64,000 nucleotides of DNA from assembly GCA_019359395.1 (NCBI GenBank), contig JAHHHK010000001.1:372001-436000 (forward strand). The letters run 5' to 3'. The notes beneath the pieces are model-generated. The model was not told where the DNA came from. It did no database searches and worked only from the letters and a program-made list of their open reading frames with translations. The position numbers and the translations under genes are program-made. The DNA is from Komarekiella atlantica HA4396-MV6. GTDB lineage: Bacteria; Cyanobacteriota; Cyanobacteriia; Cyanobacteriales; Nostocaceae. Shown one piece after another: positions 33,839 to 43,371 of this stretch. The number at the start of each line of letters is the position of its first letter. The stretch's first letter is position 1.

Positions 33839-34423
33839 CTAGCCCAGTGTCCATCTAAATAGTCTAATCAAAGCTTTCCGAATCTCATTATCTTCATACT
33901 GAAGCAACAGCTTTGTATCTCTTGCTAACCTAAGTCTGATCTGATCAACAATGTTCTTCAAATCTTTATTTTCTTTTTTAAGTTGAGTATTAGCTTCTGT
34001 CAATTCATCATTGTGAGTTGTTAATGTTTGAACCTTAGAAGCTAAAGCTTGATTTGTGGAGGATAATCCCTGAATTTCAGTCTCAAGCTTTCTTTGTTCC
34101 TCCTCCAAAAACAATTTTTTACTTGCAAGAGTTGCTTTAGCTTCTTCTATAGATTTAATAGATTCTTCTAACTGAAGATATTCTGCTTGTAATGCTTCAA
34201 ATTTGCGTTCTGCCTGACTACGCGATCTGGCATATGTAGCATTATTACGTCCTAAGCTATTGTTCTTATCAGAATAAGAATTAATGAGCTTGACAGCACT
34301 AGGTTCACTATAAAGAAGATTAAGCAGTTCTTCGCACTCTTTCCTACTGAGGGGTTGACTGATATTTTTATTAATACCAAATTTTGTCTTCAAAGTATTT
34401 TGAAGTTCATCCTTAGATACCAT
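33839..34423 (-). CDS. Coiled-coil protein of unknown function, first gene of the HNH operon
   Basis: 194 residues. The N-terminal ~65 residues look like a small globular domain (SKDELQNTLKTKFGINKNIS, LSRKECEELLNLL, EPSAVKLINSYSDKN). Residues ~70-165 are a continuous coiled coil (ERKFEALQAEYLQLEESIKS, EEEQRKLETEIQGLSSTNQA, DELTEANTQLKKENKDLKNI). A basic, amphipathic C-terminus (IRKALIRLFRWTLG) follows. GGGAG stands 8 bp before the ATG. The gap to the next gene is 12 bp. Function unknown; the coil suggests oligomerisation or scaffold activity. Confidence 0.78.
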   Translation of the reverse strand: MVSKDELQNTLKTKFGINKNISQPLSRKECEELLNLLYSEPSAVKLINSYSDKNNSLGRNNATYARSRSQAERKFEALQAEYLQLEESIKSIEEAKATLASKKLFLEEEQRKLETEIQGLSSTNQALASKVQTLTTHNDELTEANTQLKKENKDLKNIVDQIRLRLARDTKLLLQYEDNEIRKALIRLFRWTLG

Positions 34424-34658
34424 TAGCTATCTCCCAAAGCATCGATAAATTGACACTCCAGATAGAACGAATAAAAACTACCAGCTTCATGTTAATTTCT
34501 GTTATGAGAGTGGCATAAGTTTCTAATTTATGCTGATTCTTCCCAAATCACATCTGGTTAGTAAAATTTCTATATATTTTTTATCAAAATTACTGAAGAT
34601 TAAAGTACAGCAAAATTTTGCTTTTGTAAAGAGAAGCAGGATGAAGGAAAACATAAAA

Positions 34659-34841
34659 ATGATCGCCTTCAACGTGCGACTGAACGATGCGCTGGCGATC
34701 GCCAAACCGGATAACACTGAAGGCGCGAACCTATGGGCTAGATAACTGAACAGCTGGACGTTCTGGAACCACGTTCAGACAATAGCAGTACTTGCGGCAG
34801 CAGCGCTGGCGATCGCGCTCTGCGATCAAATGGTGAAATGA
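34659..34841 (+). pseudogene. DUF1772 gene remnant
   Basis: The frame reads MIAFNVRLNDALAIAKPDNT-EGANLWAR, stop, LNSWTFWNHVQTIAVLAAAA-LAIALC, matching the C-terminal third of the intact DUF1772 protein at 11082 (VFNVPLNDALAKVEPGSTIG, LANWTIWNHIRAAAALAAAA). The in-frame TAA at 34743-34745 falls where the intact protein has a tyrosine-region codon. The upstream two thirds are absent. It is more GC-rich than the surrounding AT-rich DNA. Confidence 0.8.
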
Positions 34842-34873
34842 TTTAGAGAATATCCAACCGCGCTTGTTGTCCG

Positions 34874-35179
34874 TTAACTAATAAAATCTTTGTGAGCAGC
34901 AACAAGCATTTGTGCCTGCCTCAAAACATTGCCAAATAAATAAGCAGGAATCTGCCAAGCTGCAACCGTAACTTCTTTAGCCATATCCTGGACGCTAATT
35001 GCGATTAATTCATGCTCTGGTGGTTCTCCTTCAACTGCACCAGACCAAGTAAAAGCTAATAAAAAATTATCGTATCCAGGTAAGGATGCAATCAAGCATT
35101 CTTCTAATGCTGGTTGGCAAATAATCCCGTGTTCATTTGCCAGCGCTATGAGTTTTTGGAAGTTATTTAAATTAGTCAT
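34874..35179 (-). CDS. Conserved hypothetical protein
   Basis: 101 residues, begins MTNLNNFQKLIALANEHGII. No motif I can name. It looks like a compact soluble domain with alternating strands (NFLLAFTWSGAVEGEPPEHE, LIAISVQDMAKEVTVAAWQI) and a C-terminal helix (NVLRQAQMLVAAHKDF). Small proteins of this kind are common as conserved hypotheticals in Nostocales. Single gene, no clear partner. Confidence 0.65.
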   Translation of the reverse strand: MTNLNNFQKLIALANEHGIICQPALEECLIASLPGYDNFLLAFTWSGAVEGEPPEHELIAISVQDMAKEVTVAAWQIPAYLFGNVLRQAQMLVAAHKDFIS

Positions 35180-35530
35180 TCGTCCTTTACGTGTAATTTA
35201 AAAGCAGTTTGATGATGTTAGCTATATCGATAGTGAAATTATTGCTACCGTTACCAAGAAACGAGCTATAGCTACAATAAATTTCTCAAGAGTACTACTA
35301 ACAGGAATTGAAAGTTTTCTAGGATGAGAAGTATTAAAAATCTGTATATTCAGTTATTTTGTGGGCTATGCGATCGCCCACACTATAGCTACTAGAAAAT
35401 TTTCCTAAAAAATAAAGATTTAGGTGTCTAATCAGAGTTGGAAATTATTGAAATCTTATCGCAAGCCTCTAGTTGAATTAGCAACAATTGCTACTTTTCA
35501 AAAAATCTATGCCACCCATAGAGAGTTATT
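35180..35530. other. Intergenic region with one possible 37-codon ORF
   Basis: AT-rich spacer. The only coding hint is a GTG-started frame at 35424 (SNQSWKLLKSYRKPLVELAT-IATFQKIYATHRELFK), immediately preceded by a stop codon and ending in AAG TAG supplied by the first bases of MITE copy C. It could be a small gene truncated by the element or chance. Confidence 0.3.
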
Positions 35531-35660
35531 TAAGTAGGCAGGTATAATTAAATATAAAATAAAATCCTAGTTCGTAGTGAGCGATAAATCGCTCACTGCG
35601 AGGATTATCAGAACTAAAGTCCCGACTACAAGCTTTAATTTATTTACGCTTAGCTACTTA
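35531..35660. mobile_element. MITE-like element, family 2, copy C (shortest)
   Basis: 130 bp with ends TAAGTAGGCAGGTATAATTAAA and TTTAATTTATTTACGCTTAG-CTACTTA. The interior has the shared TAGTTCGTAGTGAGCGATAA hairpin and AGGATTATCAG-ACTAAAGTCC. The right terminus overlaps the 3' end of lnt: its CTACTTA on the plus strand gives AAG TAG on the minus strand, the last codon and stop of Lnt. Confidence 0.7.
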
Positions 35661-37417
35661 ATAACTTGCTCATAGTGGTCTTCATTGCCTTTCTTTACAA
35701 ACCACCCTACGACACTTAACCCTAACAACAATGGTGTCAACCAATCACCCCAACGAACATATAAAGTCTGCGTCTGTCGGCGATAAATCGTTGCAGCATG
35801 AGTTTCGTAGGTATTATATCCAGATATCCACAAAGTTTTGCCGTGAGGATCTACAAAAGCTGAATATCCGGTATTTGTTGCCCGCACAGCCCATCTATCA
35901 GTTTCAATTGCCCGCATGATATCCTGTGCATGGTGCTGGAATGGCATGTGAGCGCTGTAATGAGCATCGTTAGAAGAACTGAGGATAAATTGCCCACCCG
36001 CAGCAGCTTGACGGCGAAATTGCTCTGGAAATGCAGATTCGTAACAAATACCGACAATAGCTCGACCAAAAGGCGTGTCAACTAGCTGATTTGCTGAACC
36101 GGGAATTTGGTGTGCATTCAAAGGCGACAAGCGCTGAACTATCCCGCCTAAAATCCCTTCAAAAGGAATATACTCCCCCAGAGGTACTAATTTGGCTTTG
36201 TCGTAGCGACTGACAATTTCACCATCACCATTAAAAGTAAACAAGCTAATTGTGTAGCTGCGTCCCCGTTCTCCAAAAGCCCCAATCCAAGCAACTATGC
36301 CTTTTTCCCGCACTGCTGAGACTAAAGCAGTTTCCATCAAGTTACGCTGGAAAACAGGTAAAGCTCCCTCTGGTGTCAGAACTCCATCTACACCTTGCTC
36401 TGCTAACTTTATATATCCATTAGTGTAATTTTCTTGAGCGCGACGAAACCCCTCAGAACCTAGTAAAAGTCGGTTAGGAATATTACCCTGAATAATCCCA
36501 ATTCTCAATGCTGCTTCTGGTACTTGAGCAATAGGACGAATGTATAAGATTAAACCAATGAGGTGTAAGGTAATTAATAGTCCTGTAGCGGTAGCTAAGT
36601 ATTTATTTACGAACCACAGAGGCGCAGAGAAGCCAGTGCGTTGCGGGGGTTCCCCCCGTTGTAGCAACTGGCGCGACACAGAGGAAATTCTCTCTGCGCT
36701 CTCTGTCTTGGAAAGTTGAGCCACTGCGCCCTTCGGGTTTCCCGGCTTGAAGCAAGTGGCGTCTGTTTGCTGGAAACCGACGCTCAGACTTTCTGTTGCG
36801 TCTGTGCGGTTTATCCATCCTTCAGCAATCAAGCCATTGATGGCAACTATCGCCGCTGTCACAGTATTAGGCCCAGAGAGTTGACCTAAGTGCAAAATTA
36901 CGAGATTGTGCGGACTTTGTGTGTAAGCTAGGGAACTCCACCACAGCGGCCCGGCACTCCACAGACTTTCTAAGCCGCACCAGACGGCTGTACCAATTAG
37001 TATACGTAGCCACGATTTTTTTCCACCCAGGCGAACCATTACAGCCGCCCAAATAGTAACGAATACTCCTCCCAAGACACTGATGAATCCCCAACAAAAG
37101 ACAGTGATTGCCAAACTTGGCAACCACGGAACACCCAACCATGTCATGGGATGAATTCCCGTAATCCAAGATAGGGCGATACCGTGATAAGCGATACCCC
37201 AGAGGAAAGCAGGGGGAAATTGGTTTTTGTGTTTTGAGGAAGTAACAACCAAGCTCCAGAGGGGCGCTAAGGCAATCCAGGCTAAGAACCACGCACCTAC
37301 AGGGGCCACGGTTAGCCCCATTAAAACCCCACTACCCAAGGTAATTAAGCAAGGGATTAAGGAGATAAACCTCTCCCCCTGCTTCCTCTGCTTGTTATTC
37401 TGCTTCTTCCGCATCAC
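35654..37417 (-). CDS. lnt: Apolipoprotein N-acyltransferase
   Basis: Inner-membrane enzyme that adds the third acyl chain to lipoproteins. 587 residues, longer than the usual ~500-530. Five or six N-terminal helices ([20 protein letters not shown] onward), then the nitrilase domain with the catalytic glutamate in [13 protein letters not shown], the lysine in [17 protein letters not shown] and the cysteine in [18 protein letters not shown]. Residues ~200-270 ([20 protein letters not shown] ... [17 protein letters not shown]) are encoded by palindromic repeats inserted in frame between membrane segments. The first 23 bp overlap the end of gyrA, so the two are probably cotranscribed. A MITE supplies the stop. 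Confidence 0.93.
   Translation of the reverse strand: MMRKKQNNKQRKQGERFISLIPCLITLGSGVLMGLTVAPVGAWFLAWIALAPLWSLVVTSSKHKNQFPPAFLWGIAYHGIALSWITGIHPMTWLGVPWLPSLAITVFCWGFISVLGGVFVTIWAAVMVRLGGKKSWLRILIGTAVWCGLESLWSAGPLWWSSLAYTQSPHNLVILHLGQLSGPNTVTAAIVAINGLIAEGWINRTDATESLSVGFQQTDATCFKPGNPKGAVAQLSKTESAERISSVSRQLLQRGEPPQRTGFSAPLWFVNKYLATATGLLITLHLIGLILYIRPIAQVPEAALRIGIIQGNIPNRLLLGSEGFRRAQENYTNGYIKLAEQGVDGVLTPEGALPVFQRNLMETALVSAVREKGIVAWIGAFGERGRSYTISLFTFNGDGEIVSRYDKAKLVPLGEYIPFEGILGGIVQRLSPLNAHQIPGSANQLVDTPFGRAIVGICYESAFPEQFRRQAAAGGQFILSSSNDAHYSAHMPFQHHAQDIMRAIETDRWAVRATNTGYSAFVDPHGKTLWISGYNTYETHAATIYRRQTQTLYVRWGDWLTPLLLGLSVVGWFVKKGNEDHYEQVIK
36610..36820. repeat. Palindromic repeats inserted in frame in lnt
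   Basis: Two related palindromes: 36633-36674 (GTTGCGGGGGTTCCCCCCGT, GTAGCAACTGGCGCG) and about 36721-36760 (CCACTGCGCCCTTCGGGTTT, AAGCAAGTGGC). They are set in a further repeat with CAGAGGCGCAGAGA and CTCTCTGCGCTCTCTG arms. The same family interrupts tnpB at 29351. The reading frame of lnt stays open through all of it. Confidence 0.75.
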
Positions 37418-39983
37418 CTGTATCGGGAGGAACTATTGCCACTCCGGTAATGGCGTCGTCTTCGTCTAGGCGCTGCACTCTTACCCCGGTGGCCGATCGC
37501 GATTGTATAGAAATCGCATTCACTGCCTGACGAATAATAATACCGCGATTAGTAACCATCATGATTTCATCATCGTCATTGTTGACAATGCGGAGAGTTG
37601 CCAATTGGTCTTTGGTTTTGCGGTTTTTAAATTTGGTTGCCATTAAACCCTGACCGGCACGATTTTGCAGGCGGAATTGAGCAACTGGTACGCGCTTGCC
37701 ATATCCTCCCATTGTGATTACCAATACCCAAGGGCCGATACTACCGTTGCTAGGTACTTCTGCGGTTTCTTCATTTTCGATATCTTCTATTTCGATATCT
37801 TCAACTACGTCGGCTACGTCTGTATTCAAAGTTTCCAGAATTGCCGCAGGAAGAATATCCATCCCCACCAGTTCATCGTTATTATTCTTTAGCTTCATAG
37901 CTTTTACCCCACGAGTTGCCCTACTAAGAGGACGCAGTTGTTCATGGGTGCATCGGAAGTGAATCGCCATACCTTGACGAGAACCAATGATGATGCTGTC
38001 TTCGACTTTAGCGCGTCGTACCCAGCGTAGTTGATCACCTTCTTCTAAAGAAATGGCAATCAATCCATTAGCTCGAATATGGCTAAATGCCGCTAATTCA
38101 GTTTTCTTGATATTGCCGCCTTTGGTGAGCATTACCAGATATTCTTCGTTGGTAAACTCGTCAACGGGTACAATCGAGGTGATTTTTTCCTCGCGGGGAA
38201 TAGGGAGCATTTGGACGATTGGTGTACCGCGGCTGGTGCGCGAACCTACTGGAATTTGATACGCTCTCAGGCAGTAAACGACACCACGCTCACTAAAGAA
38301 TAAAATACTGTCGTGATCACAGCAAGTCAAGAAATGCTCAACGGTATCATCATCTTTGACTTTGGCTGCGGCTTTACCTCTGGTAGCGCGGCTTTGCGCC
38401 TCAAAGGTGTTGACCGGCATCCGTTTAATGTAACCTTGCTCGGTGACTAAAATTATTGCCTTTTCATTAGCAATCAGGTCACGATCATCTAATTCTCCTT
38501 CACCTGGTAAAATTACCGTACGGCGAGGTGTGGCGAAGCTGGTTTTGAGTTGTGTAACTTCTGTTTCAATGATTTCCAGGACTCTTTCCCGCCGAGCTAA
38601 AATATCCTGCAAGTCGGTAATCTGCGCTTGTAAATCCTCGTGTTCTTGGCGAATTTTATCTGCTTCTAAGGCAGTCAAACGCCGCAATTGCATCTGCAAA
38701 ATTGCATCTGCTTGCAGTTCCGAAAGACCGTAGGTTGTGATTAACTCACCTTTGGCTGTGGGCGCATCAGGAGCATGGCGAATCAAGTTAATAATTGCAT
38801 CTAACTGGGATAAAGCAATCAATAATCCTTGTAGGATATGGTCGCGTTCCTCAGCTTTGCGTAGTTCGTAGCGGGTGCGTCTGGCAATGGATTCAATGCG
38901 GAAATCCAAAAAGACGCTTAAGAACTCCTTGAGGGTGAGGATCTGGGGTTCGCTGTTTACTAACGCCAGCATATTTGCGCCAAAGTTGGCTTGGAGTGGC
39001 GTTTGTTTGTAGAGGTTGTTGAGGACGACGCGGGGATAAGCATCACGCTTAAGTTCGATGACAATCCGCATCCCGTCGCGATCGCTTTCATCTCTGATAT
39101 CTGCAATCCCTTCTAAACGCTTTTCGTTCACCATTTCGGCAATTTTTTCAATTAGCGCCGCTTTGTTGGTTTGGTAGGGCAGTTCGGTGATGATAATTGC
39201 TTCTCTATCTGGACGCCCTCGCTGTTCGACGGTTTCAATATTGGCTACACCACGCATGGTGATGGAACCACGCCCTGTGGTGTAAGCTTCTCGAATCCCC
39301 GCAGTCCCCAAAATCTGCGCCCCAGTTGGAAAGTCTGGGCCGTGGATATACTGCATTAACTGGATATCGGTGATTTCTGGATCGTGAATTAGTGCCACCA
39401 AGCCATCAATCAATTCGCCCAGGTTATGAGGCGGAATGTTGGTTGCCATACCCACGGCAATTCCAGAGGAGCCATTGAGTAGCAACTGGGGGATACGTGC
39501 CGGTAGAACTGTCGGTTCTTGCTGGGAACCGTCGAAGTTATCGGCAAAGTCTACGGTTTCTGATTCAATGTCGTGAAGTAGACCAGCACTAGTTAGAGCT
39601 TGCAAGCGGCATTCTGTGTATCGCATTGCCGCTGGCGGGTCGTTGTCTACCGAACCAAAGTTACCATGCCCGTTAACTAAGGGCGATCGCATCGAAAAAT
39701 CCTGCGCCATCCGCACCAAGGCGTCATATACTGCTGTGTCACCGTGTGGGTGATATTTACCCAGTACTTCCCCCACCACACGAGCGCATTTCTTGAAAGG
39801 GCGATCGTGGAGCAGACCTAGCTCGTGCATTGCATAAAGAATGCGACGATGCACAGGTTTTAGACCATCCCTGGCATCTGGCAGCGCCCGACCCACTATC
39901 ACGCTCATGGCGTATTCCAGATAAGACTGCGACATTTCGTTCCGCAAGTCTGTCGGGATAATCCTCTCCTGTGAGAATGTCAT
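37395..39983 (-). CDS. gyrA: DNA gyrase subunit A
   Basis: Type II topoisomerase subunit that breaks and rejoins DNA. 862 residues. The N-terminal region has the quinolone-determining stretch [20 protein letters not shown], and the catalytic tyrosine lies in [12 protein letters not shown]. The GyrA box is visible as [11 protein letters not shown]. The six-bladed C-terminal propeller follows ([49 protein letters not shown]). An acidic insertion ([20 protein letters not shown]) lies between two blades. The start [20 protein letters not shown] is standard. It overlaps lnt by 23 bp at the 3' end. Confidence 0.97.
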   Translation of the reverse strand: MTFSQERIIPTDLRNEMSQSYLEYAMSVIVGRALPDARDGLKPVHRRILYAMHELGLLHDRPFKKCARVVGEVLGKYHPHGDTAVYDALVRMAQDFSMRSPLVNGHGNFGSVDNDPPAAMRYTECRLQALTSAGLLHDIESETVDFADNFDGSQQEPTVLPARIPQLLLNGSSGIAVGMATNIPPHNLGELIDGLVALIHDPEITDIQLMQYIHGPDFPTGAQILGTAGIREAYTTGRGSITMRGVANIETVEQRGRPDREAIIITELPYQTNKAALIEKIAEMVNEKRLEGIADIRDESDRDGMRIVIELKRDAYPRVVLNNLYKQTPLQANFGANMLALVNSEPQILTLKEFLSVFLDFRIESIARRTRYELRKAEERDHILQGLLIALSQLDAIINLIRHAPDAPTAKGELITTYGLSELQADAILQMQLRRLTALEADKIRQEHEDLQAQITDLQDILARRERVLEIIETEVTQLKTSFATPRRTVILPGEGELDDRDLIANEKAIILVTEQGYIKRMPVNTFEAQSRATRGKAAAKVKDDDTVEHFLTCCDHDSILFFSERGVVYCLRAYQIPVGSRTSRGTPIVQMLPIPREEKITSIVPVDEFTNEEYLVMLTKGGNIKKTELAAFSHIRANGLIAISLEEGDQLRWVRRAKVEDSIIIGSRQGMAIHFRCTHEQLRPLSRATRGVKAMKLKNNNDELVGMDILPAAILETLNTDVADVVEDIEIEDIENEETAEVPSNGSIGPWVLVITMGGYGKRVPVAQFRLQNRAGQGLMATKFKNRKTKDQLATLRIVNNDDDEIMMVTNRGIIIRQAVNAISIQSRSATGVRVQRLDEDDAITGVAIVPPDTGDAEEAE

Positions 39984-40297
39984 AACCTAAAAATCTCCAA
40001 AAATCTCAGATTTTAGCCTTTATACTCGACAAAGCGCAAAATTACTCTAATTTTCTCTTGAATAATTGCTATATTTTGATACAATTCTAGCATATATTGC
40101 CTTTTTTTGCCCGGAGAGCTAACTCAGGGATTATGCTAGATGCCTTGTGTGGAGAGTGATCAAAGGTAACACAGAGAGGTTGGATTTGATTTTTTGGGTT
40201 TTAGTAAAGTTAGGTTACTAGCCCAGAATTTGAATTCTGGGCGGGTAAGGTTGCTAATTGAGATGATCGCCAAATCTTAGTTTGGTATAACTAGCTA
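39984..40297. other. Intergenic region with stem-loop at 40221-40242
   Basis: No gene in this 314-bp spacer. GCCCAGAATT-TG-AATTCTGGGC at 40221-40242 is a perfect stem that could terminate the pirin transcript (minus strand, stop at 40298). The rest should carry the gyrA promoter; I cannot define it. Confidence 0.5.
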
Positions 40298-41014
40298 TCA
40301 CCCCAAATCAAAAAGTAATATTTCTGCGCCAATGTTGGTGCTAATTTCTAGCTGTTCTTCACCATTGATTTGCACACCATCGCCTGCTCTGAGTTCTTCA
40401 CCATTTAAGTTTGCTATCCCTTGAGCCATTTGTAACCAGGCGTAACGATGGGGTTGAACGTGATAATTAATAACATCACCTTCCTCCAAAACGGATGTAT
40501 ATAAATCAACATCTTGGTGAATTGTTACAGCACCATCGCGCCCATCTTTAGCAGCAATTAAACGTAGTTTGCCACGCTTTTCTTCTAGAGAAAAAGCTTT
40601 TTGTTCATATCTTGGTGCTAGCCCTTGCTCATCAGGAAGAATCCAGATTTGTAGCAAGTGGAGTGGTTCAGTTGGTGAGGGATTAAATTCGCTGTGGGCG
40701 ATACCAGTACCAGCACTCATTATTTGAGCATCACCGGGACGAATTACCGACCCTGTACCTAAACTGTCTTTATGCTCTACCGCCCCTTCTAAGACATAAG
40801 TGAGGATTTCCATGTCCCGATGACTGTGGGTGGGGAATCCTGCACCTGGTGCGATGCGATCATCATTAATCACTCTTAGAGAGCGAAATCCCATCCGATT
40901 TGGATCGTAAAAACTACCGAATGAAAATGTGTGGTAACTATCGAGCCAGCCCATCTGAGCACGACCGCGGGCGTTCCGATCATGAATTAGGTGGTTAATA
41001 GTATTTTGAGACAT
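40298..41014 (-). CDS. Pirin family protein
   Basis: 238 residues from the ATG at 41014 ([20 protein letters not shown]); an in-frame start at 41047 adds 11 unfamiliar residues. Bicupin with the pirin N-terminal metal site [40 protein letters not shown] (two His from HSH, one from AHSEFN, plus E), and the second cupin [20 protein letters not shown]. Pirins in bacteria have been tied to quercetinase activity and stress responses; the role here is unproven. Single gene, probably stress-linked given Dps next to it. Confidence 0.93.
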   Translation of the reverse strand: MSQNTINHLIHDRNARGRAQMGWLDSYHTFSFGSFYDPNRMGFRSLRVINDDRIAPGAGFPTHSHRDMEILTYVLEGAVEHKDSLGTGSVIRPGDAQIMSAGTGIAHSEFNPSPTEPLHLLQIWILPDEQGLAPRYEQKAFSLEEKRGKLRLIAAKDGRDGAVTIHQDVDLYTSVLEEGDVINYHVQPHRYAWLQMAQGIANLNGEELRAGDGVQINGEEQLEISTNIGAEILLFDLG

Positions 41015-41357
41015 AATACCTCGCTGTTCATGAGTTTTTAACGTCAATAAATCAAGTATCTTTGCAATACTTTTCGGTTCAAGAGAAAGGGTTTAAATTC
41101 ACTACTTTTCCTCTTAACCATTGTTTAGTCCACGCTAGAGGTAAAGAATACTGATCAAAAGAAGTATTGAGTCTCTTTGTAGTGATCTTCTATAAAATCA
41201 GACTGCATCGCTTTGCTACTATTCAAAGAGCTTTTTTGAACTTTATAGACCTGCTTTTGAACTATTTAAATAATAAAGTATATACATATAAAAAGAAAAG
41301 TACGCACTTAAAAGTAACGTACTTACCAAAAAGATACTACTGGATTTGGGAAACTTT

Positions 41358-41930
41358 TTATCTTACACCAGCTTTTTGGGGAATTTTTGTAGTAGCACCT
41401 GCTGTGCCATTATCTCCCTTGATTTCTGATACTTGCAGATGAGCTTCTAAGAACCAGAGTCGCTTGTCAATGGTGCGAGAAATTTCAGTGTAAAGGTCAG
41501 CGGTATCAGCATCGCCTAATTCATCGGTTTTATCGATCGCTTCCCGAATATGTTTAGCATAGGGTGCAAAGCGATCTGCCAATGCTGTTACATGCTCTTT
41601 GCCATCCAAAATATCAAAAGGATATTCTGGCAAAATCGAATTACTGGCTGCGGCGCGAGCTGTTCCTAAAGCGTAGCCGCCTAAAGCTGTAACGCGTTCA
41701 GCAACCATATCGACGTATTCTTCTAATTCGCCAGCCAGTTCATCAAACAATTCGTGCAGCTGGTAGAAGTCAGTGCCTTTAACGTTCCAATGCGCTTGCT
41801 TTGCCTGGGTTTTCAGATCTAAAGTAGCCGCTAAGGTTTGGTTGAGAATCACCACGATTTGCACTCGCGCTGCGGCGGGAAGGTCAATGCGGGTGGGATA
41901 CAAACGTGATGCAAGGGTGTTGTCGCTCAT
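41358..41930 (-). CDS. dps: Dps family DNA-binding ferritin-like protein
   Basis: 190 residues, four-helix bundle. The ferroxidase-site residues appear as QAHWNVKGTDFYQLHELFDE (His and Asp/Glu at the subunit interface) followed by LEEYVDMVAERVTALGGYA. The C-terminal helix is TADLYTEISRTIDKRLWFLEAHLQ, followed by a short tail (GATTKIPQKAGVR). Dps proteins oxidise and store iron with peroxide and protect DNA; Nostocales have several paralogues with different tails. The 310-bp AT-rich spacer between its stop and the pirin start has no gene. Confidence 0.95.
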   Translation of the reverse strand: MSDNTLASRLYPTRIDLPAAARVQIVVILNQTLAATLDLKTQAKQAHWNVKGTDFYQLHELFDELAGELEEYVDMVAERVTALGGYALGTARAAASNSILPEYPFDILDGKEHVTALADRFAPYAKHIREAIDKTDELGDADTADLYTEISRTIDKRLWFLEAHLQVSEIKGDNGTAGATTKIPQKAGVR

Positions 41931-42038
41931 GGTTATACGTTAATGCCTGTTAATAACTAAGTCTACAGATAGTTGTTAGTTGTGCGAAACTCTCTGACGA
42001 CAGATTGAATTAATGGCTGAATGTGTTACTGTCAATGA

Positions 42039-43097
42039 CTATGGGGTTAACGTGCGATGGTTGTCTATGGTGCTGAATGTGCCACCGAAAAGGCGATCGC
42101 GAATTACGTCATTTTCTAAGAAGTCATGGGGGAAACCCAGCTCAATTTCACTGACTTCATTTAAGCGCTGTAGATGTTCTGGTGATAATTGCAGCTCAAG
42201 GCAAGCCAAATTATCTTGAAACTGAGTCAGTTTACGTGCGCCAATAATGGGGATAATTGCGTTACTTTGAGCGCGTAACCAAGCCAGTGCTACTTGTGAG
42301 GCTGTATGACCAATTTCTGCGGCGACTTGGCTGACAGCATCAGCAATTGCTAAATTCTTCTCAGCAACTCCTCCAAAACTTGCTAACCGTCCCTGTTCGC
42401 CGCCTTCTTGACTAGGCTTATTGTACTTACCTGTTAACACACCACCACCCAAAGGCGACCACGGGGTTATTGCTAAATCGAAGGCTTTAGCCATCGGGAT
42501 CAAGTCTCGTTCTGGTGTCCGCTGAATCAAACTGTATTCAATTTGCAAAGCAACAAACTGTGTCCATCCTTGAAAATGGGCAATAGTGTTTGCTTGAGAA
42601 ATGATCCAAGCAGGTGTATCAGAAATACCAATGTAGAGTACTTTACCTTGACGGATAACATCATCAAGCGATCGCAATACTTCCTCAATGGGCGTTGTGA
42701 AATCCCAAGCGTGCAACCAAAATAAGTCAATGTAATCAGTATTCAGCCGTTTCAGACTACCTTCTAAAGATTGGATTAAATTCTTGCGATGATTACCACT
42801 ACCATTAGGATGATTGCCTTGCTTGTCGTTCATGTGCAAGGGAAAAGAATATTTAGTCGCAACTACAAAGCGTTCTCGGTCTTTAGCGATTAATTCACCA
42901 ACAATTTTTTCACTGCTGCCATCAGTGTAACCGTTGGCAGTATCAATAAAATTGCCCCCAGCTTCTACATAAGTATCAAATATTTTTTGACTTTCGTCTT
43001 TAGATGCACCCCAACCCCAGTCTTCACCAAAAGTCATGGTTCCCAAACTGAGTTCTGAGACTCTTAACCCGCTTTTGCCCAACAGTTTATATCTCAT
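42039..43097 (-). CDS. Aldo/keto reductase
   Basis: 352 residues, TIM-barrel NADPH-dependent oxidoreductase. Active-site residues: the aspartate and tyrosine in FIDTANGYTDGSSEKIVGEL, the lysine in RFVVATKYSFPLHM, the histidine in DYIDLFWLHAWDFTTPIEEV. The cofactor end reads WLRAQSNAIIPIIGARKLTQ. The start MRYKLLGKSGLRVSELSLGT is the classic opening of the YajO/YhdN-type branch. Substrate unknown. Single gene on the minus strand. Confidence 0.94.
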   Translation of the reverse strand: MRYKLLGKSGLRVSELSLGTMTFGEDWGWGASKDESQKIFDTYVEAGGNFIDTANGYTDGSSEKIVGELIAKDRERFVVATKYSFPLHMNDKQGNHPNGSGNHRKNLIQSLEGSLKRLNTDYIDLFWLHAWDFTTPIEEVLRSLDDVIRQGKVLYIGISDTPAWIISQANTIAHFQGWTQFVALQIEYSLIQRTPERDLIPMAKAFDLAITPWSPLGGGVLTGKYNKPSQEGGEQGRLASFGGVAEKNLAIADAVSQVAAEIGHTASQVALAWLRAQSNAIIPIIGARKLTQFQDNLACLELQLSPEHLQRLNEVSEIELGFPHDFLENDVIRDRLFGGTFSTIDNHRTLTP

Positions 43098-43160
43098 GAA
43101 TATTTGCTCACTAAATTTTCACTTACTTTCTGTAGGCTTTGGGCATTGTACCCATCAATT

Positions 43161-43347
43161 CAGTAAACAGTAAACGGTAAACAGTTATCAAGAGGTATGG
43201 TGGGAGATTTAAACTCGGCTGATAGCACTTGCCACTAATCGGCTTTGGGTTATTAGTTTTCAGCTGTCAGTACTCGCTCCCTTAGTGGTTCCCCTTAAAC
43301 CTAATTATCTTGACTGTTTACTGTTTATTGTTTACTGTTGACTGTTT
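43161..43347. repeat. STRR-bounded repeat module (copy 1 of 3)
   Basis: CAGTAAACAGTAAACGGTAA on the left and TGTTTACTGTTTATTGTTTA on the right are inverted heptad repeats enclosing about 130 bp with ATCGGCTTTGGGTTAT and TCAGTACTCGC. The two modules at 59019-59317 have the same core and ends. No ORF. Confidence 0.75.
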
Positions 43348-43371
43348 TAAGTCCAAGGCAGGTAAATTATT

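Noticed and set aside
41167-41442. 91-residue plus-strand ORF between pirin and Dps
   Set aside because: Overlaps the 3' end of dps antisense, is AT-rich and low in complexity, and has no ribosome site.
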